A DNA stretch of 64,000 nt from JAEUTH01 sp044230205 (GTDB lineage: Bacteria > Bacteroidota > Bacteroidia > AKYH767-A > OLB10), in the NCBI GenBank assembly GCA_044230205.1, contig JBGARN010000001.1, positions 1-64,000 on the forward strand, given 5' to 3'. The notes under the pieces are model-generated. The model was not told the DNA's origin and searched no databases. It worked only from the letters and a program-made list of their open reading frames with translations. This document shows positions 33,830 to 42,644 of this stretch, piece after piece. Position numbers and translations under genes: made by a program. The stretch's first letter is position 1; each line of letters starts with the position of its first letter.

Positions 33830-34843
33830 TTGAATTTGGAAAATCACATAAGCGAACTTTTGTATCATCACGATTGTGTAATTGTAACTGATTTCGGAGG
33901 CTTTGTAGCCAATTACCGGCCATCATTTATTCACCCATCTCATCATACCATCACTCCCCCATCAAAAAAGCTGGCATTCAATTCAAGCCTGATAGCTAAT
34001 GATGGTTTGCTTGCGCATCATGTTTCAAAGCAACAAGGAATAAACTATTCCGAAGCTTGTGGCATGATAAAAGTTTTCAGGGATCATTGCCTGGAAGTGC
34101 TTAACCAGGGCGGAAAGCTAAATCTTGATAAAATCGGAGTTCTATATCTTGATAATGAAAAGAACATTCAATTTACGGCTGATAACAGCATTAATTACTT
34201 GCGCGATTCATTTGGATTAGGAACGCTGCACACGCTTGTTATTAAAACCGAATCAGATCATATTGCTATCACACGTGCATTTAAAACAGATAACAGGAAA
34301 AGCTGGTGGCGATTGCTTGAAATAGCACCACTTGCAGCAGCACTGGCATTTTTGCTTATTAACTCGCAGGTGGCTGAACAAAGTATAAATCAAACTCAAA
34401 GTCTCAATAGTTTTAATCCTATTGATACTTTCAGGCAAAGAATAGTTGCTACTATTGGCGATAAGCATACCAATCAAACTGTTATTACTCCTGTACAGCC
34501 TGCTGAAACGCCTCAGGCAGCACCTGTTGAAACATCAGAAGTGAAGACCGCACCGGTAACCCAACCGGAAGAAAAGACTACTGTGCCGGTAACAGAAATG
34601 AGCAACAATAACAGTAACACACCAAGATTCTATATAGTAGCCGGTTGTTTTAAAATTGCAGGCAATGCTGAAAATTTTAAGAATGAGCTGATAGCAAAAG
34701 GATATGATGCAGAAATAATAGGTACTTATAAAGGTTTACAGGTGGTTAGCTGCAATGCGGCCGGTAATCAGTCGGATGCTGATGTGGCACTGCAAAATGT
34801 AAAACAATCGCTTGAGCCCGGAGCATGGATAATGAAAAAATAA
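33830..34843 (+). CDS. HU-CCDC81-type domain plus SPOR domain membrane protein
   Basis: A 337-residue single-pass protein starting at TTG (33830); no ATG fits. Residues 1-130 form two HU-like CCDC81 domains (SELLYHHDCVIVTDFGGFVANY, KLAFNSSLIANDGLLAHHVSK, LNLDKIGVLYLDNEKNIQF). A membrane helix follows near 168-185, then a Pro/Thr/Glu-rich periplasmic linker, and a C-terminal SPOR domain (RFYIVAGCFKIAGNAENFKNEL to the end) that in other proteins binds denuded septal glycan. The combination is typical of Bacteroidota and suggests a link between cytoplasm and division-site peptidoglycan. Start is uncertain by two codons (second TTG at 33836). Confidence 0.9.
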   Translation: MNLENHISELLYHHDCVIVTDFGGFVANYRPSFIHPSHHTITPPSKKLAFNSSLIANDGLLAHHVSKQQGINYSEACGMIKVFRDHCLEVLNQGGKLNLDKIGVLYLDNEKNIQFTADNSINYLRDSFGLGTLHTLVIKTESDHIAITRAFKTDNRKSWWRLLEIAPLAAALAFLLINSQVAEQSINQTQSLNSFNPIDTFRQRIVATIGDKHTNQTVITPVQPAETPQAAPVETSEVKTAPVTQPEEKTTVPVTEMSNNNSNTPRFYIVAGCFKIAGNAENFKNELIAKGYDAEIIGTYKGLQVVSCNAAGNQSDADVALQNVKQSLEPGAWIMKK

Positions 34844-34862
34844 AAAGAGATTACTAAAGATA

Positions 34863-34902
34863 AACGAGGCCGGTGTTCAATACCCGGCCTCGTTTTTATT
34901 TT
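34863..34902 (+). terminator. Intrinsic terminator after the HU/SPOR gene
   Basis: Stem AACGAGGCCGG with exact complement CCGGCCTCGTT, 10-base loop, followed by TTTATTTTT. Confidence 0.9.
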
Positions 34903-34995
34903 TAAACACTATAGCTTTCATTCGCATTAAATTTGATTGCTGAAAAATAAATTCGAATAATAAACAGGATAACCTGCCATAAACTTTATTGAAAG

Positions 34996-36483
34996 GTGAG
35001 TGTATTAAAGAAACTTGCGTCACAAACCGCCTGGTATGGCCTTAGCAGCATTTTCGGCAGAGTATTAAATACGCTGCTCACCCCATTGTATACCAGGGTT
35101 TTTCTTAATCCGCAAAGTTTCGGAATTATATCTTACCTCTATGCATACATAGCCTTTGCTAATGTGCTATATTCATTTGGGCTTGAAACATCATACTTCT
35201 ATTTTAGTGAGCGGGAAGACAAGAAGAAAGTCTATAATACTGCTTTTGCTTTTATTGCTGTAACAACATTTTTCTTCACGCTAATCCTGCTGCTTTTTGA
35301 TAATGTTTTTGCAGGGTTGATGAAACTTGCTGAGCATCCTGAATATGTATTTTATGTTGCCATCATCCTGGCACTGGAAGCCTTATCCGTTATTCCGTTT
35401 GCTATGCTGCGCAGGCAGCAACGCCCCAGGAAATTTGCTCTTATAAAGTTGTCGGCAATCGTATTGAATGTAGGATTGAATTTATTTTTCCTGTGGCTGT
35501 GCCCCAAGATGCTTCAATCCTCTAATGATGTTTTAAGGAGCTTTGCAAATGAAGTGTACGACCCCGGAAAAGGGCCTGCATATGTTTTTATCATTAATAT
35601 TTTTTCAAGCGCATTTACCCTGCTTTTGCTTTATAAAGAAATATTACAATGCCAATGGAAGATTGATGTTGATTTGCTTAAGTCAATGGTAGCTTATTCA
35701 GCGCCACTAATGATTGCAGGTTTTGCAGGTATGATTAATGAAACACTGGACAGAATTATTCTTACTTACCTGATACATGATTCGAAAGAAGCGCTCCGTC
35801 AGCAAGGTATTTACGGGGCCAACTACAAACTTTCGATGCTGATGAGTATGTTTATTCAAACATTCAGGTTTGCAGCTGAACCGTTTTTTTTCGCTAAGCA
35901 GAAAGAATCCAATGTGCGCGAGGTTTATGCACAGGTGATGAAATTTTTTGTGATTGGTTGTGCATCGGTTTTTTTACTGGTGATGCTTTATCTTGATATT
36001 TTCAAATACTTCATTGGCAGCGATAAAAACCCGGTTTATTGGGAAGGGCTTCATGTGGTGCCCATATTGTTGCTAGCCAATTTGTGTTTGGGCATTTATA
36101 TTCATCAGAGCATGTGGTATAAATGGAGCGGCCAGACAAAGTTTGGTGCATGGTTCAGTATGGTTGGTGCGGTAATAACAATAATTCTCAATGTTATTTT
36201 GATTCCTATTATGGGATACACCGGTTGTGCATGGGCTACTTTAATTTGCTATGCCACTATGATGACACTTTCGTATTATTTTGGCAAGCATTACTATCCT
36301 GTACCGTATAACTTAAAACGCATTTTCAGTTACCTGCTCCTGGCCATTTTAATGGTGCTTATAAGTAACCTGGCCAATAAAAGCCTGAACTCAACTCTGG
36401 CGGTAACCATGGCTGTCAATACAATTGTACTACTGATTTTCGGGGCAGTAGTTCTCATTTTCGAACGTCCGAAAAAAGCCTAA
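34996..36483 (+). CDS. Lipid-linked oligosaccharide flippase (MOP superfamily)
   Basis: A 495-residue inner-membrane transporter with about 14 helices, GTG start at 34996. The N-terminal TAWYGLSSIFGRVLNTLLTPLYTRVF is characteristic of Wzx/RfbX-type polysaccharide flippases, as are the central PLMIAGFAGMINETLDRIIL and the TM7-8 region. Expected to flip undecaprenyl-PP-linked glycan intermediates across the membrane. It heads a co-directional run (dut, nucleotidyltransferase, TPR, DUF4292, EnvC-like) that I have seen as a recurring order in Bacteroidota. Confidence 0.92.
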   Translation: MSVLKKLASQTAWYGLSSIFGRVLNTLLTPLYTRVFLNPQSFGIISYLYAYIAFANVLYSFGLETSYFYFSEREDKKKVYNTAFAFIAVTTFFFTLILLLFDNVFAGLMKLAEHPEYVFYVAIILALEALSVIPFAMLRRQQRPRKFALIKLSAIVLNVGLNLFFLWLCPKMLQSSNDVLRSFANEVYDPGKGPAYVFIINIFSSAFTLLLLYKEILQCQWKIDVDLLKSMVAYSAPLMIAGFAGMINETLDRIILTYLIHDSKEALRQQGIYGANYKLSMLMSMFIQTFRFAAEPFFFAKQKESNVREVYAQVMKFFVIGCASVFLLVMLYLDIFKYFIGSDKNPVYWEGLHVVPILLLANLCLGIYIHQSMWYKWSGQTKFGAWFSMVGAVITIILNVILIPIMGYTGCAWATLICYATMMTLSYYFGKHYYPVPYNLKRIFSYLLLAILMVLISNLANKSLNSTLAVTMAVNTIVLLIFGAVVLIFERPKKA

Positions 36484-36488
36484 TTTCG
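36481..36488 (+). promoter_or_regulatory. -7-like box overlapping the flippase stop codon
   Basis: TAATTTCG fits TAnnTTYG and includes the flippase TAA. It lies 36 bases before the dut ATG and may give dut its own promoter. Confidence 0.4.
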
Positions 36489-36524
36489 CGCTCCGTTTAA
36501 TTTTAACTTTTCAGCATTCAGTAA

Positions 36525-36959
36525 ATGAACATTAATATCGTAAATAAGTCCCATCATGCCTTACCGGTTTATGAAACAGAGGCATCAGCAGGAATGGATC
36601 TTCGGGCTAACCTGGCTCATCCATTGCTATTAAAACCGCTTCAGCGGGCACTCATTCCTACCGGTTTATTTATTGAATTACCCATAGGCTTTGAGGCGCA
36701 AATCAGGCCTCGCAGCGGGCTGGCATTCAAGCATGGCTTAACGGTTCTTAATTCACCCGGAACTATAGATGCTGACTATAGAGGTGAAATAAAAGTACTG
36801 CTGGTTAACCTCTCTAATGACGATTTTGAAGTAAATGACGGGGAACGGATAGCTCAAATGATCATTGCTAAACACGAAAAAATAAGCTGGAATGTTACCA
36901 GCCAACTGGAAGAAACAGCAAGAGGTGCAGGTGGCTTTGGACATACAGGAACTAAGTAA
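36525..36959 (+). CDS. dut: dUTP diphosphatase
   Basis: A 144-residue trimeric dUTPase. All five conserved motifs are present: AGMDLRA, RPRSGLAFKHG, the catalytic NSPGTIDADYRGEIKV, RIAQMII and the C-terminal nucleotide-capping RGAGGFGHTG. Cytosolic; removes dUTP and supplies dUMP for thymidylate. The downstream nucleotidyltransferase starts 73 bases later. Confidence 0.97.
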   Translation: MNINIVNKSHHALPVYETEASAGMDLRANLAHPLLLKPLQRALIPTGLFIELPIGFEAQIRPRSGLAFKHGLTVLNSPGTIDADYRGEIKVLLVNLSNDDFEVNDGERIAQMIIAKHEKISWNVTSQLEETARGAGGFGHTGTK

Positions 36960-37032
36960 ACAGTACCCATTTAATTTATTAGATAAAAACAACGAAGAGT
37001 TTCAAACCAAAATCGAATTAATAAATAGAAAA

Positions 37033-38034
37033 ATGAAAATTATTGTTCCAATGGCAGGTATGGGAAAGCGCATGCGCCCGCACACGCTTACAGTACCAAA
37101 ACCACTTATTCCTGTTGCCGGCAAATCGATTGTGCAACATCTTATGGAGGATCTTATTAATGTGTGTCCTGAAAAAGTTGATGAGATTGCTTTTGTTATA
37201 GGCCGTTTTGGACAGGAAACTGAAAACAGCCTGGTAAAAATTGCTGAAACCCTGGGAGCAAAAGGAAGCATTTATTACCAGGACGAACCTTTAGGAACAG
37301 CTCACGCCATATTATGTGCACGGCCTGCTTTAACCGGAAAGGTAATTGTTGCTTTTGCAGATACACTTTTTACGCCTGAGGATAAGTTGAATACCGAAGT
37401 TGATGGTGTAATATGGGTACGTAAGATTGAGGATCCACGACAATTTGGAGTAGTAAAGGTGAACGAAGCGGGCGTAATAACTGATTTTGTTGAGAAACCT
37501 CAGACTTTCGTTTCTGATCTTGCCATTATCGGTATTTATTATTTCAGGGATGGCGAAAATCTGCGCAATGAATTGCAATACCTGATTGACCATAATATTA
37601 AGGATAAGGGTGAGTATCAACTCACCAATGCCATGGAAAACATGAAAAACAAGGGAGTAAAATTATTACCCGGCAAGGTTGCTGAATGGCTCGATTGCGG
37701 AAATAAAGATGCTACTGTTTTTACCAATCAGCGTGTGCTTGAAATTAAATACCCGCGCAACAGCATAGCTACCAATGTAAAGAACGTTAACAGCGTTATT
37801 ATACCACCTTGTTTCATTGGAGAAAATGTTCAGCTGAATAATTCTGTTATCGGCCCTCATGTATCCATTGGCGCTAATTCTGTGGTCAATTCATCAGTTA
37901 TAAAGAACTCCATCATACAAACGGCTACTAAAATTACCAATGCTGCTATAGATAATTCAATGATAGGAAATCACGTTATTTACCATGAACGAATGAAGGA
38001 TTTGAGTATTGGCGATTATGCTACTCAAAATTAG
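37033..38034 (+). CDS. Sugar-1-phosphate nucleotidyltransferase with hexapeptide-like C-terminus
   Basis: A 333-residue enzyme from the ATG at 37033 (MKIIVPMAGMGKRMRPHT); the longer frame upstream overlaps dut and is unlikely. The N-terminal Rossmann domain carries GMGKRMRPHTLTVPKPLIPV, the YYQDEPLGTAHAIL catalytic strand and VEKPQTF. The C-terminal 90 residues are a left-handed beta-helix (IPPCFIGENVQLNNSVIGPHVSIGANSVV). Similar to glucose-1-phosphate thymidylyl- and mannose-1-phosphate guanylyltransferases; which sugar and nucleotide are used is not decided. It probably supplies activated sugar for the glycan moved by the upstream flippase. Confidence 0.9.
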   Translation: MKIIVPMAGMGKRMRPHTLTVPKPLIPVAGKSIVQHLMEDLINVCPEKVDEIAFVIGRFGQETENSLVKIAETLGAKGSIYYQDEPLGTAHAILCARPALTGKVIVAFADTLFTPEDKLNTEVDGVIWVRKIEDPRQFGVVKVNEAGVITDFVEKPQTFVSDLAIIGIYYFRDGENLRNELQYLIDHNIKDKGEYQLTNAMENMKNKGVKLLPGKVAEWLDCGNKDATVFTNQRVLEIKYPRNSIATNVKNVNSVIIPPCFIGENVQLNNSVIGPHVSIGANSVVNSSVIKNSIIQTATKITNAAIDNSMIGNHVIYHERMKDLSIGDYATQN

Positions 38035-38169
38035 CCGGTATAACACGTAAGTTAATGACTTCTTAAATTCATCTGGGCTTAATACTAATTCACCTTTACG
38101 AGGGTTTATTTGTTAAGCATTGAAAGGAATCATTAGCTACAATCACCTCTCACATACGATAAAAATAAA

Positions 38170-39900
38170 ATGAGAAAGTTTTTCGGAATATTAACCCTGC
38201 TTTTACTGTTTTTTACTTCTGTAGTTGTTTCTGCTCAGGATGAAAAGAAGAAAAAAGGGAAAGACAACCTTACTGAGGAGCAACGGATTGCTCTTGAAAA
38301 AGCGTTTGTAAATGCCAACAAGGAAAAGATACTTGGGAATGATGACAGAGCTGTTGACCTGTTTGAAGAGTGCCTGAAAATTGATCCGAAGAACGGTGCA
38401 TCCAATTACGAGTTGTCGCGTATTTATGAACGGCAGAAAAAAATTAATTCAGCACTGGAAAAGGCCGAAGAGGCCATGAAGGCCGATCCTGAAAATGAAT
38501 GGTACCTGCAACAATATGGCGGCTTGTTGCAGCAAAGCGGTAACAGCAAAGAAGCCGTTAATGTATATAAGCAGCTGCTTAAACTCCATCCTGAAAATCC
38601 TGATTACTACCTTATGTGTGCTGCAGCCTATATGTTTGATGGCAAGCCCGAAGATGCCATAAAGGTTTATGATGACATGGAGGTCAAATTCGGAGTTGAT
38701 CCGGATATTATCAGAGAAAAACAACGGATATGGCTTAAGTTAGGGAAAGTGGACAAAGCTGCTGAAGAGCTGGAAAAGTTGATTGCCAAATATCCTGATG
38801 AGGTACAGTATTATGCCATGCTGGTTGATTTATACCAGGCTAACGGAATGACAGATAAAACGTATGATGCCATTTTGCGCATGGAAAAGGTTGCACCCAA
38901 TCACCCTGCAGTTGCATTATCATTGGCTGATTATTACCGTACAAAAGGAGAAAATGAAAAATCGTTTGAACAGTTGAAGAAGGCATTTGCCAACCGTGAT
39001 TTACAGAGTGAAATGAAACTTAAAGTTATGGTTTCGTACATGGGCCTTGCCCAACATAATGATACTATGTTGCAACAGGCACTTACACTTTCAAAAATAT
39101 TTGTTGAAACCAATGGGGAAGAAGCTATGTCGCATGCTATGTATGGCGATTTTCTTTCAATGTCCAAAGATTCAAAATCAGCGCGTGATCAATACCGCGA
39201 GGCAATTAAAATTGACAGGAATAATTTTCAGTTATGGCAACAATTGCTGCAGTCAAGTGCCGAACTAAATGATTACACTACCCTTGAAGCTGACAGCAGG
39301 GAAGCCATGTCACTGTTTCCTGAGCAACCATTAGTTTATTATTTTAATGGAGTAGCAAACGGCATACTTAAAAATTATGAAGCTGCGGTAAAGTCACTTA
39401 CCAGCGGCTACAAATTGATTGTAGATAATGACAACCTAGCGGGAGAGTTTTATGCCTCGCTTGGCGATAATTATAACAATCTTAAAAATTATGAAGAATC
39501 GGATAAGTATTATGAAAAGGCATTGAAGATAAATCCTAATAATATTCCTGTACTTAACAACTGGGCTTATTTTCTCTCGCTACGAAAAGAAAAGCTTGAT
39601 AAAGCAGCTGATATGAGCAAACTTTCCAACGATCTGAGCCCGGATAATGCTACCTACCAGGATACGTATGCATGGGTATTATTTCAGCAAGGTAAATACA
39701 GTGATGCAAAAGAATGGCAGGAAAAAGCAATTAAGAACAGCGATGAAAAAAACGGAACATTGTTAGAACATTATGCTGATATTCTTTTCAAGTTAGGTGA
39801 TGTTGAAAAAGCAGTTGAGTATTGGAAAAAAGCTAAAGAGGCAGGAGAAGCATCAGAACATATTGACAAAAAAATTAATGAGCGCAAGTATGTTGAGTAG
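38170..39900 (+). CDS. Exported tetratricopeptide-repeat protein
   Basis: A 576-residue protein with a signal peptide (to VSAQ), a Lys-rich segment and about a dozen TPR units from residue 45 to the end (for example AVDLFEECLKIDPKNGASNYELSRIY; the final unit ends in YWKKAKEAGEA). It probably forms a periplasmic or outer-membrane-associated scaffold. Located between the nucleotidyltransferase and DUF4292 lipoprotein genes; this neighbourhood suggests an envelope assembly role, but no partner can be named. Confidence 0.88.
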   Translation: MRKFFGILTLLLLFFTSVVVSAQDEKKKKGKDNLTEEQRIALEKAFVNANKEKILGNDDRAVDLFEECLKIDPKNGASNYELSRIYERQKKINSALEKAEEAMKADPENEWYLQQYGGLLQQSGNSKEAVNVYKQLLKLHPENPDYYLMCAAAYMFDGKPEDAIKVYDDMEVKFGVDPDIIREKQRIWLKLGKVDKAAEELEKLIAKYPDEVQYYAMLVDLYQANGMTDKTYDAILRMEKVAPNHPAVALSLADYYRTKGENEKSFEQLKKAFANRDLQSEMKLKVMVSYMGLAQHNDTMLQQALTLSKIFVETNGEEAMSHAMYGDFLSMSKDSKSARDQYREAIKIDRNNFQLWQQLLQSSAELNDYTTLEADSREAMSLFPEQPLVYYFNGVANGILKNYEAAVKSLTSGYKLIVDNDNLAGEFYASLGDNYNNLKNYEESDKYYEKALKINPNNIPVLNNWAYFLSLRKEKLDKAADMSKLSNDLSPDNATYQDTYAWVLFQQGKYSDAKEWQEKAIKNSDEKNGTLLEHYADILFKLGDVEKAVEYWKKAKEAGEASEHIDKKINERKYVE

Positions 39901-40030
39901 CCGGTATAGTCATACTCCGTTTCCGTCAGAAACTCCAGGAGAGGATTAATTCAAGGGTAAAACTAAAAAAGCGATAATCAAATAATATTAATCTTACAGG
40001 TTGCTTCACTGGTAATAAACAACGGAACAA

Positions 40031-40897
40031 GTGCTGAATAAAAACCAAATTCAATTCCTTACTTTTTGCATTTCATTAGCAATTGTTTTTTTAAGCTCAT
40101 GTAAGTCGCGCCAAAAATTAACCACAATTCAAAAGCAGGATATTAAAATTGATACCGTTGCGGCCAATCAACTGGCCGCCAGGCAACTTCTGGACTCAGT
40201 ACTAATGCAGGAACTGAAGGCTGATTGGGTAACCGCAAAGGCCAATGTTGAAGCAAACATTGTTGATGAAGATAAAAGTTTTAATGTAACGCTTCGTATT
40301 CGCAGAGACAGTGCAATCTGGGTTTCTATTAATGCCATACTGGGTGTTGAAGCAGCAAGGGTGCTTATCACTAAAGATTCATTAAAGCTGCTCGACCGTA
40401 TTCATAACAAATTTGCTGTTGCTGATTATGAGTACCTGGCCGACATACTTCATATCAAAGTTGACTACCAAACGATTGAATCATTGCTGCTTGGAAATTT
40501 TTTCGGTTACCGTAACGAAACAAAATTCAATAGTGTGTATGTTGAAGACAAATATTATATTCTGAGTACACTCAATAAAAGGAAACTCAGACGTTCGCTT
40601 GAAGATAAAGATCCCAATAAACCTATTGTGCAAGATTTTTATATTGATCCTTCAAACTATCGCATACTTAGCATGAACGTGGAAGATGCCCGCATCAACA
40701 AAACACTTCAAACTAATTACTCAGATTTTCATTTTACTGAAAAAGGGTTAGTGCCCTTAAAATCAGAAACCAAAATAACTGCCGATAAAAATATCTCGCT
40801 TAAAATTGAATACACCAAATTTAATATTGGTGAAATTGGCGAAATGCCGTTTCGCATTCCTTCTGGTTTTGAGCACATTGTGCCGAGAAATAAATAA
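40031..40897 (+). CDS. DUF4292 outer-membrane lipoprotein
   Basis: A 288-residue lipoprotein, GTG start at 40031, lipobox FLSSC (Cys about residue 24). The DUF4292 domain has the order EANIVDEDKSFNVTLRIRRDSAIWVSINAILGVEAARVLITKDSLKLLDR, then LLGNFFGYRN and the late KYYILSTLNKRK. The fold resembles LolB/outer-membrane lipoprotein-sorting proteins, so a role in outer-membrane lipid or lipoprotein handling is plausible but unproven. It follows the TPR gene and precedes the EnvC-like gene. Confidence 0.9.
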   Translation: MLNKNQIQFLTFCISLAIVFLSSCKSRQKLTTIQKQDIKIDTVAANQLAARQLLDSVLMQELKADWVTAKANVEANIVDEDKSFNVTLRIRRDSAIWVSINAILGVEAARVLITKDSLKLLDRIHNKFAVADYEYLADILHIKVDYQTIESLLLGNFFGYRNETKFNSVYVEDKYYILSTLNKRKLRRSLEDKDPNKPIVQDFYIDPSNYRILSMNVEDARINKTLQTNYSDFHFTEKGLVPLKSETKITADKNISLKIEYTKFNIGEIGEMPFRIPSGFEHIVPRNK

Positions 40898-41100
40898 ATC
40901 AAAATTACCTGGAGGAAAAGTTTCATTAATCATATGCTTTCTTAATAATCCAATTTGTTCCTGTTGTCGATAGGGTAGGCATAACGTGATGCTCTATTAT
41001 TATTTTCTTTAATCATACTTTTTTGGCTTTACTAACGTTTTCACAACTACATTGTTAGTTACTTTATACTCCATCAAACTTTATACAGGATGAGTTAAAA

Positions 41101-41108
41101 TACTTTCG
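41101..41108 (+). promoter_or_regulatory. -7-like promoter box of the EnvC-like gene
   Basis: TACTTTCG, 19 bases before the ATG at 41128, at the end of a 230-base intergenic region with no other feature. Same box as at msrC and leuS. Confidence 0.48.
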
Positions 41109-41127
41109 CACAAGTTTCAGGCTAGCA

Positions 41128-42411
41128 ATGATCAGCAAGTATTTATTATTTGTTCCAGGTTTCAGAAATTCCTTTCGTTTAATAATTGGATTGGTAATTC
41201 TGCTTTTTATTTTTTCACAGCCGTTTTATGCACAAACAAAAAGTAACAAGAAAGACCTAGAAAAAAAGAAAGAGCAACTGCTTAAAGAAATTGATGAAAC
41301 TAACCGGCTTTTAAAACAGAACGCTAAAAATAAAAATGCCACCAAAGCACAATTAGATGCGCTTGCCAAGAAACTGAAAGCAAGGCAGGAACTGATCAAT
41401 ACCATTAACCAGCAATTGAATGAACTGAGCGGTGCCATTACAGAAACATCCAATCAGATTAGCTCCCTGCAAAATAGAATGCAGCAGCTGAAAAAAAACT
41501 ACGCAGCCATGATCAGGTATGCTTACAAAAATCAAAACGGCTACCAGCGCATGATGTTTGTTTTTTCGAGCGATGATTTTAACCAGGCCTTCAAACGAAT
41601 AAAGTACCTGCAGGAATACAGTGCCTTCCGAAAAAAACAGGCAGCTGAAATTGAAGACACTCAAATTAAGCTGGGGGTAAAGAAAACAGAACTTGAACAA
41701 CAGAAGCAGGAAAAGACAGTTTTAAAAGTAGGTGAAGAGCGGGAGAAAAAAAATCTTACCCAGGAAAAGCAACAGCAGGAACAATTGATGAAAAACCTTT
41801 CATCGCAGGAAAAATTATTACGAAAACAACTGGCAGAAAAACAGGCGCAAAAGAAGAAGCTTGAGGCGGCCATTGAAGCAGCAATAAAAAAGGAAATAGA
41901 AGCAGCCAGGAAAAAAGCAGCAGCTGCAGGCAAGAAGAATGTTACCAAAGAGAATGCTATTAGCATGATGCTTACACCAGAAGCACAAAAGTTGTCAAGT
42001 AATTTTGCCGGCAACAGGGGCTCGCTGCCATGGCCTGTGGAGCAAGGAGTAATTTCAGAATACTTTGGCGAACATGCTCACCCTACTTTAAAAGGTGTTA
42101 CTGTTAAAAACGATGGCATTGATATTACTACGAATAAAGGTGCTTCATCTCGCTCCATTTTTCAGGGCGAAGTTACAGCAGTTATCAACCTGCCGGGAAG
42201 TGGTTCGGCTGTAATAATAAGGCATGGTGAGTATTTAAGTGTTTATTCCAATCTTGAAACCGTGGCTGTAAAAAAAGGAGATAATGTAAGCACCAAGCAG
42301 AAAATAGGTACGGTAAGCGATGATGATGATAAAGCAAAAGGATTAATAAACCTGCAGATTTGGAAAGGCTTTGATAAACTTAATCCCCAGGTTTGGCTGG
42401 CCAGGAGGTAA
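41128..42411 (+). CDS. EnvC-like murein hydrolase activator (degenerate M23 domain)
   Basis: A 427-residue exported protein: signal peptide (to YAQ), a long coiled coil (residues about 38-285) and a C-terminal LytM/M23 fold (about 300-427). In active M23 peptidases the zinc site uses HxxxD and HxH. Here the first motif reads NDGID, with Asn in place of His, and the second region reads RHGEYLSVYSN without HxH. The domain therefore cannot bind zinc normally, as in E. coli EnvC and NlpD, which activate amidases. Together with FtsX (23701) this fits the FtsEX-EnvC septal hydrolase control pathway. Confidence 0.9.
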   Translation: MISKYLLFVPGFRNSFRLIIGLVILLFIFSQPFYAQTKSNKKDLEKKKEQLLKEIDETNRLLKQNAKNKNATKAQLDALAKKLKARQELINTINQQLNELSGAITETSNQISSLQNRMQQLKKNYAAMIRYAYKNQNGYQRMMFVFSSDDFNQAFKRIKYLQEYSAFRKKQAAEIEDTQIKLGVKKTELEQQKQEKTVLKVGEEREKKNLTQEKQQQEQLMKNLSSQEKLLRKQLAEKQAQKKKLEAAIEAAIKKEIEAARKKAAAAGKKNVTKENAISMMLTPEAQKLSSNFAGNRGSLPWPVEQGVISEYFGEHAHPTLKGVTVKNDGIDITTNKGASSRSIFQGEVTAVINLPGSGSAVIIRHGEYLSVYSNLETVAVKKGDNVSTKQKIGTVSDDDDKAKGLINLQIWKGFDKLNPQVWLARR

Positions 42412-42644
42412 CTTGTTTGTATTGTTTCTTAATACCTGATTCGGTTACTTTTTTTATTACAAATCGCACTCAATGGTTTTGACATTATGCAGAAACAATT
42501 TTTTCAAAAAAATATACCGGTTAAAATCATACTTACAGTTGCAACTGAAATCTGAAAATAATTGCAACTTGCAGTTATTAGTAAGCAAGTTAGAATCACT
42601 AATAATTTAAGTGCGTTCTGTTAGTAAGTGAATGTATACAAAGG

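Noticed and set aside
36892..37032. Extended N-terminus of the sugar nucleotidyltransferase
   Set aside because: It would overlap dut by 68 bases and lacks the family start; MKIIVPMAGMGKRMRP at 37033 is the normal N-terminus.
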